A DNA stretch of 64,000 bases. Source: Terriglobales bacterium (GTDB lineage: Bacteria; Acidobacteriota; Terriglobia; Terriglobales; Acidobacteriaceae). The notes under the pieces were generated by a model, which worked only from the letters and a program-made list of their open reading frames with translations, searched no databases and was not told where the DNA came from. Each line of letters begins with the position of its first letter. Positions within the stretch are counted from its first letter, which is position 1. The DNA is taken from positions 1 through 64,000 of the forward strand of contig JAICSO010000017.1 in NCBI GenBank assembly GCA_025936825.1, read 5' to 3'. The position numbers were made by a program, and so were the translations under genes. Of this stretch, positions 23,475 through 33,493 are shown piece by piece.

Positions 23475-24928
23475 GCACCAATACTGAAACCATCCAGAAA
23501 TTAGCCCAGCAGGATTACAAGTGGGGATTCGTCACCGATATTGAAGAGGAACGGATTCCGAAGGGGCTTAACGAAGACATCATTCGCGTAATTTCGGCGA
23601 AGAAGAACGAGCCGGAGTTCATGCTGGAGTGGCGGCTCAAGGCGTTTCGCCACTGGGCATCGCTGGAGCGCTCGGACGCGGAGCCCAAGTGGGCCAACAT
23701 CAAGTACGGCCCGATCGATTACCAGGGCATCACCTACTATTCCGCGCCGAAGCAGAAGAAGCAACTGAACAGCCTGGACGAGCTTGATCCCGAGATCCTG
23801 AGCACGTACGAGAAGCTGGGCATTCCTTTGGCAGAGCAGAAAATGCTCGCCGGAGTCGCGGTGGACGCGGTGTTCGACAGCGTCTCTGTGGCGACTACGT
23901 TTAAGGGCAAACTGGCCGAGGCGGGTGTGATCTTTTGTTCGTTCTCGGAAGCGGTGCAGAAGCATCCTGACCTGGTGAAGAAGTACTTGGGATCGGTGGT
24001 GCCGGTTACCGACAACTTTTTCGCAGCTTTGAATTCCGCCGTGTTTTCGGACGGTTCATTCGTCTATGTGCCGAAGGGTGTGCGGTGCCCGCTAGAGCTT
24101 TCAACGTACTTCCGAATCAATGCGGCGGAAACCGGGCAGTTCGAGCGTACGCTGATCATCGCCGACGAAGGTGCATACGTCAGTTATCTCGAGGGCTGCA
24201 CGGCGCCGATCCGTGATGAGAACCAGTTGCACGCAGCCGTGGTTGAGCTGATCGCGCTCGACAATGCGCAGATTAAGTACTCGACGGTGCAGAACTGGTA
24301 TCCCGGGGACAAGCAGGGCAAAGGCGGGATCTACAACTTCGTCACCAAACGGGGCGCGTGCCGCGGCGTGAATTCCAAGATCTCGTGGACGCAGGTGGAG
24401 ACAGGATCGGCGATCACGTGGAAATATCCCAGCTGCATTCTGCAGGGCGACAACTCGGTGGGCGAGTTCTACTCGGTGGCGCTGACCAACAACTATCAGC
24501 AGGCCGACACCGGCACGAAGATGATCCACCTCGGCAAGAACACCAGCAGTACGGTCGTGTCGAAGGGCATCTCCGCCGGGCACGGCCAGAACACGTATCG
24601 CGGGCAGGTGAAGATCTTGAAAGGCGCGCAGGGTGCGAGGAACTACACGCAGTGCGACTCGCTGCTGATCGGCGATAAGTGTGGCGCGCACACATTTCCA
24701 TACATCGAAGTAAAGAACTCAAGCGCTCGGATGGAGCACGAGGCCTCGACGTCGAAGATCGGCGAGGACCAGCTGTTTTATCTGCAGCAGCGCGGGTTGA
24801 AGACGGAAGATGCGGTGTCGATGATCGTGAACGGATTTTGTAAGCAAGTATTCCGCGAACTGCCAATGGAGTTCGCGGTGGAGGCGCAAAAGCTGCTGAG
24901 CGTGAGCTTGGAAGGAAGCGTGGGATAA
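23471..24928 (+). CDS. sufB: Fe-S cluster assembly protein SufB
   Basis: SufB is the scaffold subunit of the SufBC2D complex in the cytosol. The 485-residue product contains the SufB landmarks [61 protein letters not shown] and [20 protein letters not shown], and a late Cys/His-rich region. Length matches the family. It overlaps the regulator and is separated from sufC by a 151-bp heptamer-hairpin gap. Confidence 0.97.
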   Translation: MSTNTETIQKLAQQDYKWGFVTDIEEERIPKGLNEDIIRVISAKKNEPEFMLEWRLKAFRHWASLERSDAEPKWANIKYGPIDYQGITYYSAPKQKKQLNSLDELDPEILSTYEKLGIPLAEQKMLAGVAVDAVFDSVSVATTFKGKLAEAGVIFCSFSEAVQKHPDLVKKYLGSVVPVTDNFFAALNSAVFSDGSFVYVPKGVRCPLELSTYFRINAAETGQFERTLIIADEGAYVSYLEGCTAPIRDENQLHAAVVELIALDNAQIKYSTVQNWYPGDKQGKGGIYNFVTKRGACRGVNSKISWTQVETGSAITWKYPSCILQGDNSVGEFYSVALTNNYQQADTGTKMIHLGKNTSSTVVSKGISAGHGQNTYRGQVKILKGAQGARNYTQCDSLLIGDKCGAHTFPYIEVKNSSARMEHEASTSKIGEDQLFYLQQRGLKTEDAVSMIVNGFCKQVFRELPMEFAVEAQKLLSVSLEGSVG

Positions 24929-24931
24929 CCC

Positions 24932-25044
24932 CGTTGTTGGTCGTTGGCTGTTGGTTGTTGGCAAAAGCCAAGGCTCCACGCTTTGCCTGAGAGTGTAGTT
25001 CAAGCGGCGTTTTGGCCAACGACGAACGACCAACGACCAAGGAC
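24932..25044 (+). repeat. Heptamer-repeat hairpin (sufB-sufC gap)
   Basis: The left arm (24932-24962) reads GTTGGTC/GTTGGCT/GTTGGTT/GTTGGC. The right arm (25015-25044) reads CCAACGA/CGAACGA/CCAACGA/CCAAGGA. The arms enclose about 52 nt. Orientation relative to transcription is as in the ribosomal cluster. Confidence 0.8.
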
Positions 25045-25079
25045 GGCTTAGCAATTCTGGAGTAGGGAACAATCCAACC

Positions 25080-25841
25080 ATGAGTCTTCTCGAAATCAAG
25101 AACCTCCACGTGAACGTGGATGGACACGAAATTCTCAAAGGCATTGACCTGACCATCAACCCGGGCGAGGTGCACTCCATCATGGGGCCGAACGGCTCAG
25201 GCAAGAGCACCTTGGCTCAGGTGCTGGCACGGCGGGATGCCTATCACGTCATCAAAGGGTCGGTGAGCTTCAACGGGAAAGATTTGCTGGAGATGAAGCC
25301 AGAAGAAGCCGCCTGCGAAGGCGTGTTTCTGGCATTCCAGTATCCCGTCGAGATTCCTGGCATCAGCAACGCATATTTTCTGCGTTCTGCTCTGAACGCG
25401 CAGCGCAAGTTCCGCGGCGAAGAGGAGATGGATGCAATGGATTTCCTTCCATTCTTCCGCGACAAACTGAAGCTGCTCGAAATGGACGAGAAGCTCATGA
25501 ACCGCTCGTTGAACGAGGGATTCTCCGGCGGCGAAAAGAAACGCAACGAAGTTCTGCAGATGTCGATTTTGCAGCCGAGGCTTGCTGTTCTTGACGAGAC
25601 TGACTCCGGCCTCGACATCGACGCGCTGCGAATCGTCGCTAATGGGGTAAACGCGCTGCGTAGCCCGGAACGCGGTTTCCTGGTGGTCACGCATTATCAG
25701 CGGCTGCTGAATTACATCAAGCCCGACTTCGTTCACGTGCTCGTCGACGGACGTATTGTGCGATCCGGCGGTCCGGAGCTTGCGCTCGAACTCGAAGACA
25801 AGGGCTACGGGTGGATTGAGCAGGAAGCGGCGGCAGTTTAG
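25080..25841 (+). CDS. sufC: Fe-S cluster assembly ATPase SufC
   Basis: SufC is the ABC-type ATPase of the SufBC2D complex. The 253-residue product shows Walker A GPNGSGKS (about residues 38-45), a Q-loop FQYPVEIPG, the signature FSGGEKKRNE and Walker B LAVLDETDSGLD, the last being the SufC form. THYQRLLNYI holds the switch histidine. Length is typical. Confidence 0.98.
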   Translation: MSLLEIKNLHVNVDGHEILKGIDLTINPGEVHSIMGPNGSGKSTLAQVLARRDAYHVIKGSVSFNGKDLLEMKPEEAACEGVFLAFQYPVEIPGISNAYFLRSALNAQRKFRGEEEMDAMDFLPFFRDKLKLLEMDEKLMNRSLNEGFSGGEKKRNEVLQMSILQPRLAVLDETDSGLDIDALRIVANGVNALRSPERGFLVVTHYQRLLNYIKPDFVHVLVDGRIVRSGGPELALELEDKGYGWIEQEAAAV

Positions 25842-25895
25842 AAACGTCCCCACTTCTCGCAAAGGACGCGAGAACGCGGCACCGACTGCACATGA

Positions 25896-25937
25896 AATGC
25901 ATAGGTCCTTCGCGGCTGAAACCGCTCAGGATGACAG
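25896..25937 (+). repeat. REP-like unit (sufC-sufD gap)
   Basis: GCATAGGTCCTTCGCGGCTG, then AAACCGC and TCAGGATGACAGG match the unit at 8231-8275 at both ends, with a degenerate centre. It lies 9 nt before the sufD start. Confidence 0.7.
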
Positions 25938-25946
25938 GAATTAGGA

Positions 25947-27329
25947 ATGGTAACGACTTCAACCCAGGATTTAGGAATTCATCTCCAGAATTTCACCGAC
26001 TTTCAGCGGCGGGCCGCGGGAAGGAATGTCCCGTGGCTGCGAAAGCTGCGAGAAGATGCCTTCGCGCGCTTTGCGGAAGTCGGCTTCCCGACCACACGCG
26101 ATGAAGATTGGCGTTTCACTAACATCACGCCGATAGTCCGGACACAGTTCCGCCTCCCTGGCACCGCGCTCGTACAACTTCCACCGGCGGAGTTGAAGTC
26201 CTGGAACATCGAAGGCTCCGCGGCGCGGCTAGTCTTCGTGAACGGCCGCTACGCTCCTGAGTTGTCGCGGATCGCCGCACTTCCGAAGGGCATGGCTGTT
26301 AGCTCGTTGCGTGAGCAAATTGAAGGTAACTCCGATCAAATATCTAAGCAGCTTGGTCATTATGCCGACACGCAGCGCGATGCGTTCGTCGCCCTCAATA
26401 CGGCGTTCGTCGAAGACGGCGCGTACGTGCATGTGAAACGCGGCGTGGTGGCGGAAGCGCCCATTCACTTGCTTTTCGTTTCCTCGTCTGACCATACGGC
26501 CTTGCTGACGCATCCGCGGAATTTGGTCGTTTTTGAAGATCAAAGCCAAGGAACGGTGGTCGAAGAGTACGTCTCCCTGGGCGGCGGCATGATGTTCTCG
26601 AACGGTGTCACCGAACTGGTCGCAGGCGACGATGCGCATGTCTCGCACTACATGATCGAGCGCGAGCACAAAGAAGCTTTCAATGTTTCAACGTTGCGCA
26701 TTCAGCAGGGAAGAACGGCCAGCGTGGCGTCGCATTCGTTTTTGCTGGGCGGAGGGTTGGTGCGCAACAATGTGCATCCTGTCCTGGCAGGAGAAGGCGG
26801 CGAGTGCCTGATCAATGGACTCTTTGTTGGCAGCGGCAAGCAGCATCTCGATAACTACATGCACGTCGAGCACGCGAGCCCGCATTGCGCCAGCCGGCAG
26901 TTCTATAACGGCATTCTGGACGACAAAGCGCACGGCGTTTTTCACGGGCGAATTGTGGTCCACAAAGACGCGCAGAAAACTGACGCCAAGCAGACCAATC
27001 GCAACCTGCTGCTCTCCGATGATGCACAGATCGACACCAAGCCGCAGCTCGAAATTTATGCTGACGACGTAAAGTGTACCCATGGAGCGACGATCGGGCA
27101 GATCGACGAAAACGCGCTCTTCTATTTACGATCGCGGGGCATGAGCGAAGCCGAAGCGCGGCGACTATTGCTGCTGGCCTTTGCGAGCGAGTGCGTCGAG
27201 CGCATGCGGCCCGGCGCAGCACAGATCTATGTGGAGCAATTGATTCAGGAGCATCTGCTGCCGTTCCGCGAACACTCCAGGCATGCGGGCGTGGGCACAG
27301 GTGAGAGAAACGTGGAGGAGGTTGGGTGA
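25947..27329 (+). CDS. sufD: Fe-S cluster assembly protein SufD
   Basis: SufD is the SufB paralogue that pairs with it in SufBC2D. The 460-residue product has the SufD core: HASPHCASRQFYNGILDDKA, GVFHGRIVVHKDAQKTDAKQ, NLLLSDDAQIDTKPQLEIYA and DVKCTHGATIGQIDENALFYLRSRG (by its ends DVKCTHGAT and FYLRSRG). TTAGGA precedes the ATG. The stop overlaps the sufS start (TGATG). Confidence 0.97.
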   Translation: MVTTSTQDLGIHLQNFTDFQRRAAGRNVPWLRKLREDAFARFAEVGFPTTRDEDWRFTNITPIVRTQFRLPGTALVQLPPAELKSWNIEGSAARLVFVNGRYAPELSRIAALPKGMAVSSLREQIEGNSDQISKQLGHYADTQRDAFVALNTAFVEDGAYVHVKRGVVAEAPIHLLFVSSSDHTALLTHPRNLVVFEDQSQGTVVEEYVSLGGGMMFSNGVTELVAGDDAHVSHYMIEREHKEAFNVSTLRIQQGRTASVASHSFLLGGGLVRNNVHPVLAGEGGECLINGLFVGSGKQHLDNYMHVEHASPHCASRQFYNGILDDKAHGVFHGRIVVHKDAQKTDAKQTNRNLLLSDDAQIDTKPQLEIYADDVKCTHGATIGQIDENALFYLRSRGMSEAEARRLLLLAFASECVERMRPGAAQIYVEQLIQEHLLPFREHSRHAGVGTGERNVEEVG

Positions 27330-28591
27330 TGGCAGTCGCCAAGTTTCCAGATTTCGCCCAGCCTGAGGTGCACGACTACAACGTCGAACGAGTTCGCGCA
27401 GACTTTCCTATCCTTCATCAGAAGGTGCATGGGCATCCCCTGGTTTATTTGGATAATGCGGCCACTACGCAGAAGCCGCGCCAGGTAATCGACGCCATCA
27501 CGCACTACTACGAGCACGACAACGCCAATATTCATCGTGGGGTGCACACCCTTTCGCAGCGAGCGACGGATGAGTACGAACACGCCCGGCGGACCGCCCA
27601 GGAATTCCTTGGCGCGGAGGACTGTCGCGAAATCATATTTGTTCGCAGCACAACAGAGGCGATCAACCTCGTCGCTCAAACCTACGGACGCCAAAATCTG
27701 AAACCAGGCGACGAGGTACTCATCACCGCGATGGAGCACCACTCGGATATCGTTCCCTGGCAGATGATCTGCGAGGAGAAGCAGGCGAAGCTGCGAGTTG
27801 CACCAATCAATGAAGCAGGCGAATTGATCCTCGAAGACTTTGAGCGGCTGCTGACGTCGAAAACGAAGTTGGTTGCGATTGCGCATCTTTCGAATGCGCT
27901 GGGAACCGTCAACCCTGTGCGGCGCTTTGTCGAGATGGCGCACGCCAAGAACATTCCAGTCATGGTGGATGGCGCGCAGGCCGTGGCTCGCCTACCCGTC
28001 AATGTTCGCGAACTGGATTGCGACTTCTACGCGTTTTCCGGGCACAAGATCTACGGTCCAACTGGTATCGGCGTCCTCTACGGCAAGCTGGCACTGCTGG
28101 AAGCTATGCCTCCTTATCAAGGTGGAGGCGACATGATCAGTTCGGTGGCGTTTGAGCGCACCGTGTACAACAAAGTTCCGCACAAGTTCGAGGCGGGTAC
28201 GCCCGACATCTCCGGGCCAATCGGCCTCAAGGCGGCTTTGGATTACGTGACGCGGCTCGGGATCGAAAATATCGAGCGGCACGAGAACGAACTGCTGGAG
28301 TATGCGACCAAGCGGGTTTCTGCATTGCCCGGCATCAGGCTGATCGGAACCGCAAAGAACAAAGCCGGCGTGCTTTCCTTCGTAATGGAAGGCGTGCACC
28401 CGCACGACATCGGCACCATTCTCGATCAGGAAGGCATTGCCATTCGCACTGGGCATCACTGTGCGCAACCGGTAATGGAGCGCTATGGAATTCCGGCGAC
28501 TGCCCGCGCTTCTTTCGGTCTATACAACACAAGAGAAGAGATCGATGCGCTGGTCAGCGGCATCAAGAAGGTGCAGGAGGTCTTCGGCTGA
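27329..28591 (+). CDS. sufS: Cysteine desulfurase SufS
   Basis: SufS is a PLP-dependent class-II cysteine desulfurase that supplies sulfur to SufU. The ATG at 27329 is preferred over an adjacent GTG. The 420-residue product has LDNAATTQKPRQVIDA, the PLP-lysine motif FSGHKIYGPTGIGVLYG (about residues 232-248) and the active-site cysteine RTGHHCAQPVM near residue 375. It overlaps sufD and sufU by one base each, so expression is likely coupled. Confidence 0.97.
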   Translation: MAVAKFPDFAQPEVHDYNVERVRADFPILHQKVHGHPLVYLDNAATTQKPRQVIDAITHYYEHDNANIHRGVHTLSQRATDEYEHARRTAQEFLGAEDCREIIFVRSTTEAINLVAQTYGRQNLKPGDEVLITAMEHHSDIVPWQMICEEKQAKLRVAPINEAGELILEDFERLLTSKTKLVAIAHLSNALGTVNPVRRFVEMAHAKNIPVMVDGAQAVARLPVNVRELDCDFYAFSGHKIYGPTGIGVLYGKLALLEAMPPYQGGGDMISSVAFERTVYNKVPHKFEAGTPDISGPIGLKAALDYVTRLGIENIERHENELLEYATKRVSALPGIRLIGTAKNKAGVLSFVMEGVHPHDIGTILDQEGIAIRTGHHCAQPVMERYGIPATARASFGLYNTREEIDALVSGIKKVQEVFG

Positions 28592-29037
28592 TGGGCGGTT
28601 TGCGCGATCTGTACCAGGAAGTGATCCTCGAGCACAGCAAAGTTCCGCGAAACTACCGCGAGATCGCCGGGGCGGACCATAAGGCCGAAGGATTTAATCC
28701 TTTGTGCGGCGACCGCTTCACTGTGTATCTTCATCTGGATGGCGAGACCATCCGCGATATCAGCTTCCAAGGCTCGGGATGCGCAATTTCGAAGGCGTCG
28801 GCCTCGATGATGACGCAAACGCTCAAGGGAAAGACCCGCGATGAAGCGGAGAAGCTGTTTGGCAAGTTTCATGATCTCGTAACCGGGCAAGGTCATCCAT
28901 CTGAAAGTGAGATGGGAAAGCTGGCAGTATTCTCCGGCGTCTCGGAATTTCCGGCGCGAGTGAAGTGCGCGACGTTAGCGTGGCACACGCTGCAGGCCGC
29001 GCTCGAAGGCCAGCAGGACGCGGTGTCGACGGAATAG
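28591..29037 (+). CDS. sufU: SufU Fe-S assembly sulfurtransferase
   Basis: SufU is a zinc-containing IscU relative that accepts persulfide from SufS. The 148-residue product has NPLCGDRF (Cys and Asp ligands near residues 38-43), GSGCAISKASASMM and RVKCATLAWHTL, giving the three cysteines and aspartate of the family. No sufE is present, consistent with a SufU-type system. Confidence 0.95.
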   Translation: MGGLRDLYQEVILEHSKVPRNYREIAGADHKAEGFNPLCGDRFTVYLHLDGETIRDISFQGSGCAISKASASMMTQTLKGKTRDEAEKLFGKFHDLVTGQGHPSESEMGKLAVFSGVSEFPARVKCATLAWHTLQAALEGQQDAVSTE

Positions 29038-29149
29038 CCGCGCGACGAAACCGCCGAGAACGCCGAGACCGCCGAGAAGATCAGAAGGGCAGAATTGGAA
29101 TTTCTCGGCGTACTCTGCGATCTGTGCGGTGAAATGCCTTGGTGGTTTT
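29038..29149 (+). repeat. Degenerate CGCCGAGA-type repeat (sufU-sufT gap)
   Basis: CCGCCGAGA/ACGCCGAGA/CCGCCGAGA units (29050-29077), period 9, face TTCTCGGCG (29101-29109) and looser downstream copies, a weak inverted arrangement. The period differs from the 7-nt family. Confidence 0.5.
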
Positions 29150-29698
29150 ATGGCCATTGATCTAATTCCCCTCAAACGCGACACAGAAGCGATTGAAATT
29201 CCTGCCGGTGTGCGCCGTACGTTGCCTGCTGGAACTACCGTGCGCATCTCGCAATTTCTCGGCAACGCTTACACGGTGGTCACCGATCTCGGCTATCTCT
29301 GTCGTGTCGACGCCCGCGATGCGGATGCCCTGGGCATGACTCCTCCCGAGCAACCTGAGGCTGCGCCGGGCACTTTCAGCGAGCAGATGGTTTGGGATCA
29401 ACTGAAGACCGTTTTCGATCCGGAGATTCCCGTCAACATTGTTGACCTCGGGCTCATTTACGCCTGCGATATCGCTGACCTAGATGGCGGCAAGGAGATC
29501 GATATCAAGATGTCGATGACCGCTCCTGGCTGCGGCATGGGAAACGTGCTTAAGGCCGATGTCGAAGGCAAGGTTTCTCGTCTGCCGGATGTGAAGCAAG
29601 TGAATGTCGAAGTAGTGTTCGAGCCGCCATGGGGGCCGGCGCGCATGTCGGACGCCGCCAAACTGCAACTGGGATTCGATCTCGATTACGGGACATAG
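29150..29698 (+). CDS. sufT: SufT-type Fe-S maturation protein (MIP18/DUF59 domain)
   Basis: SufT proteins help Fe-S maturation. The ATG at 29150 gives MAIDLIPLKRDTEAIEIPAG and 182 residues; a GTG seven codons upstream is less likely. The C-terminal MIP18-like domain contains DPEIPVNIVDLGLIY, then MSMTAPGCGMGNVLKADVE with the conserved cysteine, and EVVFEPPWGPARMSD. It ends the SUF operon. Confidence 0.93.
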   Translation: MAIDLIPLKRDTEAIEIPAGVRRTLPAGTTVRISQFLGNAYTVVTDLGYLCRVDARDADALGMTPPEQPEAAPGTFSEQMVWDQLKTVFDPEIPVNIVDLGLIYACDIADLDGGKEIDIKMSMTAPGCGMGNVLKADVEGKVSRLPDVKQVNVEVVFEPPWGPARMSDAAKLQLGFDLDYGT

Positions 29699-30075
29699 CT
29701 CCCGGAAACAAAACCTCACCACAGAGGACACCCGTTCGACTCCTTCGCTGCACTCTGTCGCTCAGGGCAGGCTACGTCACGCAGGCAAACGCCACAGCGG
29801 AGTTCGCTGCGCGTCAAGTGGCAGTCTCTGAACAGGAAATAGCGCCTGATTTTCGTCCCGTTCTGTTCTTCGGTTTTCCCTCTGTGTCTTCCCTGAGAAA
29901 ATCTGTGTCCTTCTGTGGTAAAGGTTGGTGTTTTCCAGAGCGCCTTAGTGTGCGACCTGAAACGCGGGAACGGACCTGGATTTCTGCTTGTGACCTCCAT
30001 CACAAACAAACGTGAGTATCGGCACGACCTCAACTTACCGAAGCTGTAACAATCAGCGCGTTCAGAGGAGGGAGC
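29699..30075. other. Gap between the SUF and hydrogenase operons with a diffuse inverted repeat
   Basis: No gene is supported. CCACAGAGGACAC (29720-29732) faces GTGTCCTTCTGTGG (29907-29920), a 13-nt complementary pair (one mismatch or gap) some 175 nt apart. A CTCTGTGTCTTCCCTGAG copy (29880-29897) lies inside. The hydrogenase promoter should lie at 29930-30060, but I see no clear consensus. Confidence 0.5.
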
Positions 30076-31377
30076 ATGGCGACCCGTGCTCAGACGCCTC
30101 GTGCGCCTCGCAAAAAGCGGGAGCCCTCTCCAACGCGCAACTCTCCGCGCGCTGCCGCCGAGGCCACCTCCAAAGGCAATGGTTCCCAACCCAAGCCAAA
30201 TAGCGGCAAGCGAAATGCGAAAACCGCGTCAGCAATCGAGTTCGATCGTGCGAACCATCGGCCTGCGCTTATCACCCCCGAGCAACTGGAAAAGCTGATT
30301 GCAACCCTTATCAACGATGGATTCGAGGTCATTGGCCCCACGGTTCGTGATGAGGCAATCACCTACGACCCGGTGAAATGCGTCGCGGACCTTCCTGCTG
30401 GCTGGACGGACGAGCAGGAACCAGCGCGATATCGGCTCAAGAAGAGCGACAATCCTGCACTCTTCGGGTACTCACTCGGTGCGCAGAGTTGGAAGACTTT
30501 TCTACACCCCGCGGAAGCGCGCCTGTTTGCAGCGGAGAAGCAGAATGGCGCATTTCACATCCTGAACAATGACCCGATCCCCGCGGTGTCACGAGCTTTG
30601 CTGGGAGTACGCGCTTGCGAGTTAGCGGCTATCAGAGCTCAGGACCGTGTGCTGCTGGGCGATAAGTATCGCGATCCGATCTATGGTTCGCGGCGTGAGA
30701 GCGCTCTCATTATTGCGGTTCAGTGCTCCCATGCCGCCGCGACGTGCTTCTGCGTCTCAATCGGCTCTGGCCCGAAGGTGAGCGATGGGTTCGATCTCCT
30801 GCTGACGGAACTGGTCGACGCAAACGGGCACCGATTCGTTGTTGAGCCGGGCACGGATCGCGGAATTGGTCTTCTGGCTCGAGTTGATGCGAAACCTGCG
30901 CTGGAAGCCGATCTTGCTGCAGTCGAATCGGCACTTGCATCAGCCGCCCAGCAGCAACGCAAACTCGACACTGCAGGCCTGAAGGAGTTCCTCTACGAGA
31001 ACTTCGAGAATCCCCAGTGGGACAAGATCTCAGCCCGTTGCTTGAGTTGCGCGAACTGCACAATGTCGTGCCCGACCTGCTTCTGCACCACGGTTGACGA
31101 TGCGACGGACGTTACCGGCACCCACGCCGAGCGCTGTCGCCGGTGGGATTCGTGTTTCACACAGAGTTTTTCTTATATCCATGGCGGGAGCATTCGCACG
31201 TCCGCGAAGGCCCGCTATCGCCAATGGATGACGCACAAGCTGGCTGCGTGGACCGACCAATTTGGCAGTTTGGGTTGTGTGGGTTGTGGGCGCTGCATTA
31301 CGTGGTGCCCGGCGGCAATTGATATCACCGAGGAAGTCCGCGCAATGCGGGAAGGAGGTGTCCGTGCAGACGCTTGA
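30076..31377 (+). CDS. Group 3b [NiFe]-hydrogenase beta subunit (iron-sulfur)
   Basis: The product resembles the beta subunit of group 3b sulfhydrogenase-type [NiFe]-hydrogenases, which carries electrons between the catalytic dimer and the flavin subunit. Two 4Fe-4S motifs lie near the C-terminus: [16 protein letters not shown] (about residues 323-338) and [12 protein letters not shown] (about 395-406). The first 50 or so residues are an unusual Lys/Arg/Pro/Ser-rich, probably disordered tail. GAGGAGGGAG precedes the ATG. It starts a five-subunit overlapping operon. Confidence 0.88.
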   Translation: MATRAQTPRAPRKKREPSPTRNSPRAAAEATSKGNGSQPKPNSGKRNAKTASAIEFDRANHRPALITPEQLEKLIATLINDGFEVIGPTVRDEAITYDPVKCVADLPAGWTDEQEPARYRLKKSDNPALFGYSLGAQSWKTFLHPAEARLFAAEKQNGAFHILNNDPIPAVSRALLGVRACELAAIRAQDRVLLGDKYRDPIYGSRRESALIIAVQCSHAAATCFCVSIGSGPKVSDGFDLLLTELVDANGHRFVVEPGTDRGIGLLARVDAKPALEADLAAVESALASAAQQQRKLDTAGLKEFLYENFENPQWDKISARCLSCANCTMSCPTCFCTTVDDATDVTGTHAERCRRWDSCFTQSFSYIHGGSIRTSAKARYRQWMTHKLAAWTDQFGSLGCVGCGRCITWCPAAIDITEEVRAMREGGVRADA

Positions 31378-31825
31378 AAGGATTATTGAGGAGCATCCGT
31401 TTTTTGAAGGGCTGGACCACGGATTCATGGACCTGGTTCTGGGCTGCGCCACCAACGTGCGCTTCGGAAAAGATACTTACATCTTTAAGGAAGGCGACAC
31501 AGCGAACACGTTTTATCTGATTCGCCAGGGCAATGTAGCGCTTGAGATTTTTGCACCACAACGCAAGCCGATCATCGTGGCAACGCTGGGGGAGGGCGAG
31601 ATCCTCGGCTGGTCATGGCTGTTGCCGCCGTACCACTGGAAATTCCACGCCCACGTGTTGCAGGACACGCGCGCAATTGCGCTGGACGGCAAATGCCTCC
31701 GCAAGAAATGCGAAGAGAATCATGACCTCGGCTACGAAGTATTGAAGCGCTTCGCCGGGATTGTCGCGCAACGCTTGGAATCGACGCGCTTCCAGCTCCT
31801 GGATGTTTTTTCGGCGCAAAAATGA
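31364..31825 (+). CDS. Cyclic-nucleotide-binding-domain protein of the hydrogenase operon
   Basis: The GTG at 31364 follows a strong AAGGAGG and gives about 153 residues; longer frames read back into the beta-subunit gene. A Crp-like sensor fold is seen ([19 protein letters not shown], then [20 protein letters not shown] and [17 protein letters not shown]). No helix-turn-helix follows the sensor, so DNA binding is doubtful. Overlap with both hydrogenase neighbours (14 nt upstream, 4 nt downstream) argues for a role in the enzyme complex or its control. Confidence 0.85.
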   Translation: MQTLERIIEEHPFFEGLDHGFMDLVLGCATNVRFGKDTYIFKEGDTANTFYLIRQGNVALEIFAPQRKPIIVATLGEGEILGWSWLLPPYHWKFHAHVLQDTRAIALDGKCLRKKCEENHDLGYEVLKRFAGIVAQRLESTRFQLLDVFSAQK

Positions 31826-32667
31826 CGGCAGCGGCAGCCCAATTCGATGCCATGGTCCCCAGCGCCTGCGTCCTAAAGCAGGTGACTAAGGAAACACCAG
31901 ACACGTTCACGCTGGCCGTTGCCCGCGAAAACGGCAGCGGTGAAAACGCGTTTGCGCCGGGACAGTTCAGCATGTTGTGGGTGTTTGGCGTCGGCGAGTT
32001 GCCCATCTCGATCAGCGGTGATCCATCGAAGCACGACGAGTTGGTCTACACGGTGAGGTCGGTTGGCAAAGCCACACACGCGTTGGTGAGCCAGAAGCCC
32101 GGAACAGAGATCGGCGTGCGGGGGCCATTCGGCCACGGATGGCCCTTCCAGGCTGCCCGCGGGCACGACGTCATCATCGTGGCGGGCGGCATCGGGCTGG
32201 CACCTCTGCGTCCGATGATCTACGAGGTTTTTCAGAACCGTGCGGAATATGGACGCCTGGTAATCCTGTACGGCGCGCGCAGTCCCCGGGAATTGCTTTA
32301 TCGCAAGGAACTGGCGGCTTGGGCTCGGCAACCCGAAACGCAGGTGCTGGTAACGGTGGATTACGGTGGCATCGGATGGCACGGCCACGTGGGCGTGGTG
32401 ACGACGCTATTCAAATACGCGCGTCTGCATCCGGCACGTTCGGTCGCGATGATCTGCGGACCAGAAATCATGATGCGGTTCGTCACGCGGCAACTGCAGG
32501 AGCATGGACTGCAGGAGCAGAACATCTACCTGTCTATGGAACGCAACATGAAGTGTGCCGCCGGGTTCTGCGGCCATTGTCAGTACGGAAAGCACTTCAT
32601 CTGCAAAGACGGCCCGGTTTTTCCGTATGCCGAAATTGCGCAGTTGTTGGACAAATATGAGCTCTGA
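31822..32667 (+). CDS. Group 3b [NiFe]-hydrogenase gamma subunit (flavin/NAD(P))
   Basis: This is a ferredoxin-NADP-reductase-type subunit that exchanges electrons with NAD(P)H. The 281-residue product has an FAD-binding barrel ([20 protein letters not shown]), the nucleotide-binding [16 protein letters not shown] (about residues 115-130), MICGPEIMM, and a C-terminal 2Fe-2S motif [17 protein letters not shown] (about 249-265). It overlaps its upstream neighbour by 4 nt and the small subunit by 11 nt. Confidence 0.9.
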   Translation: MTAAAAQFDAMVPSACVLKQVTKETPDTFTLAVARENGSGENAFAPGQFSMLWVFGVGELPISISGDPSKHDELVYTVRSVGKATHALVSQKPGTEIGVRGPFGHGWPFQAARGHDVIIVAGGIGLAPLRPMIYEVFQNRAEYGRLVILYGARSPRELLYRKELAAWARQPETQVLVTVDYGGIGWHGHVGVVTTLFKYARLHPARSVAMICGPEIMMRFVTRQLQEHGLQEQNIYLSMERNMKCAAGFCGHCQYGKHFICKDGPVFPYAEIAQLLDKYEL

Positions 32668-33493
32668 GAAAAAAGACGGAGCAAAGCGGAAGGGCGGTTC
32701 AAAGACCGGCGTCAAGGCCGCTGCAAAGCCAAAGATTGCCGTATTCAAGTTTGCTTCCTGTGACGGCTGCCAGTTGAGCCTGCTCGACGCCGAAGACGAA
32801 CTGTTGGCGATTACCGATGCAGTCGATATCGCGTATTTTCCCGAAGCCTCGCGCGCAATGCTGAAGGGGCCTTACGATATCGGGTTCGTCGAAGGTTCGA
32901 TTACTACCCATCACGATGCGCAGCGCATTCAGGAGGTCCGGCGCGAGTGCAAAACGCTGGTCACGCTTGGTGCGTGTGCGACAGCCGGCGGCATTCAGGC
33001 GCTTCGAAATTGGAAGGATGTCGACGAGTTCATTCGCGTGGTCTACGCCTCGCCCCAGTTCATCAGCACACTCAAGCTGTCTACGCCAATTGCCGAGCAC
33101 GTTCCCGTGGACTTCGAATTGCGTGGCTGCCCGATCAACAAGTATCAGCTGATCGAGTTGATCACAGCCACGCTTTGCGGCCGCAAGCCAAACATTCCAA
33201 CCAACAGTGTGTGCCTGGCCTGTAAGCGCAAAGGGAACGTGTGTATTGCGGTCGCACGTGGTATTCCGTGCTTGGGACCAGTCACCCACACAGGTTGTGG
33301 TGCGTTGTGCCCGAGCTTTGACCGCGGTTGCTACGGCTGCTTCGGTCCCATGGAGACACCGAACACCGCTTCGCTCACTGAGCGCTTGCGCATCTTGGGA
33401 CAGACGGATGACCAATTGATGCGCGGTTTCCGTGGGTTCAATGCCTGGGCATGGCAGTTCCGCCGTGCTAGCGAGGAGTGTGAACGAAAATGA
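32657..33493 (+). CDS. Group 3b [NiFe]-hydrogenase small (delta) subunit
   Basis: The small subunit carries three Fe-S clusters relaying electrons from the NiFe site. The ATG at 32657 gives 278 residues. After a 25-residue Lys-rich N-terminal tail come [13 protein letters not shown] (proximal cluster), [22 protein letters not shown], then [11 protein letters not shown] and [20 protein letters not shown], then RGCYGCFGP. No twin-arginine signal is present, so the enzyme is cytosolic. It overlaps the alpha gene by 4 nt. Confidence 0.92.
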   Translation: MSSEKKDGAKRKGGSKTGVKAAAKPKIAVFKFASCDGCQLSLLDAEDELLAITDAVDIAYFPEASRAMLKGPYDIGFVEGSITTHHDAQRIQEVRRECKTLVTLGACATAGGIQALRNWKDVDEFIRVVYASPQFISTLKLSTPIAEHVPVDFELRGCPINKYQLIELITATLCGRKPNIPTNSVCLACKRKGNVCIAVARGIPCLGPVTHTGCGALCPSFDRGCYGCFGPMETPNTASLTERLRILGQTDDQLMRGFRGFNAWAWQFRRASEECERK

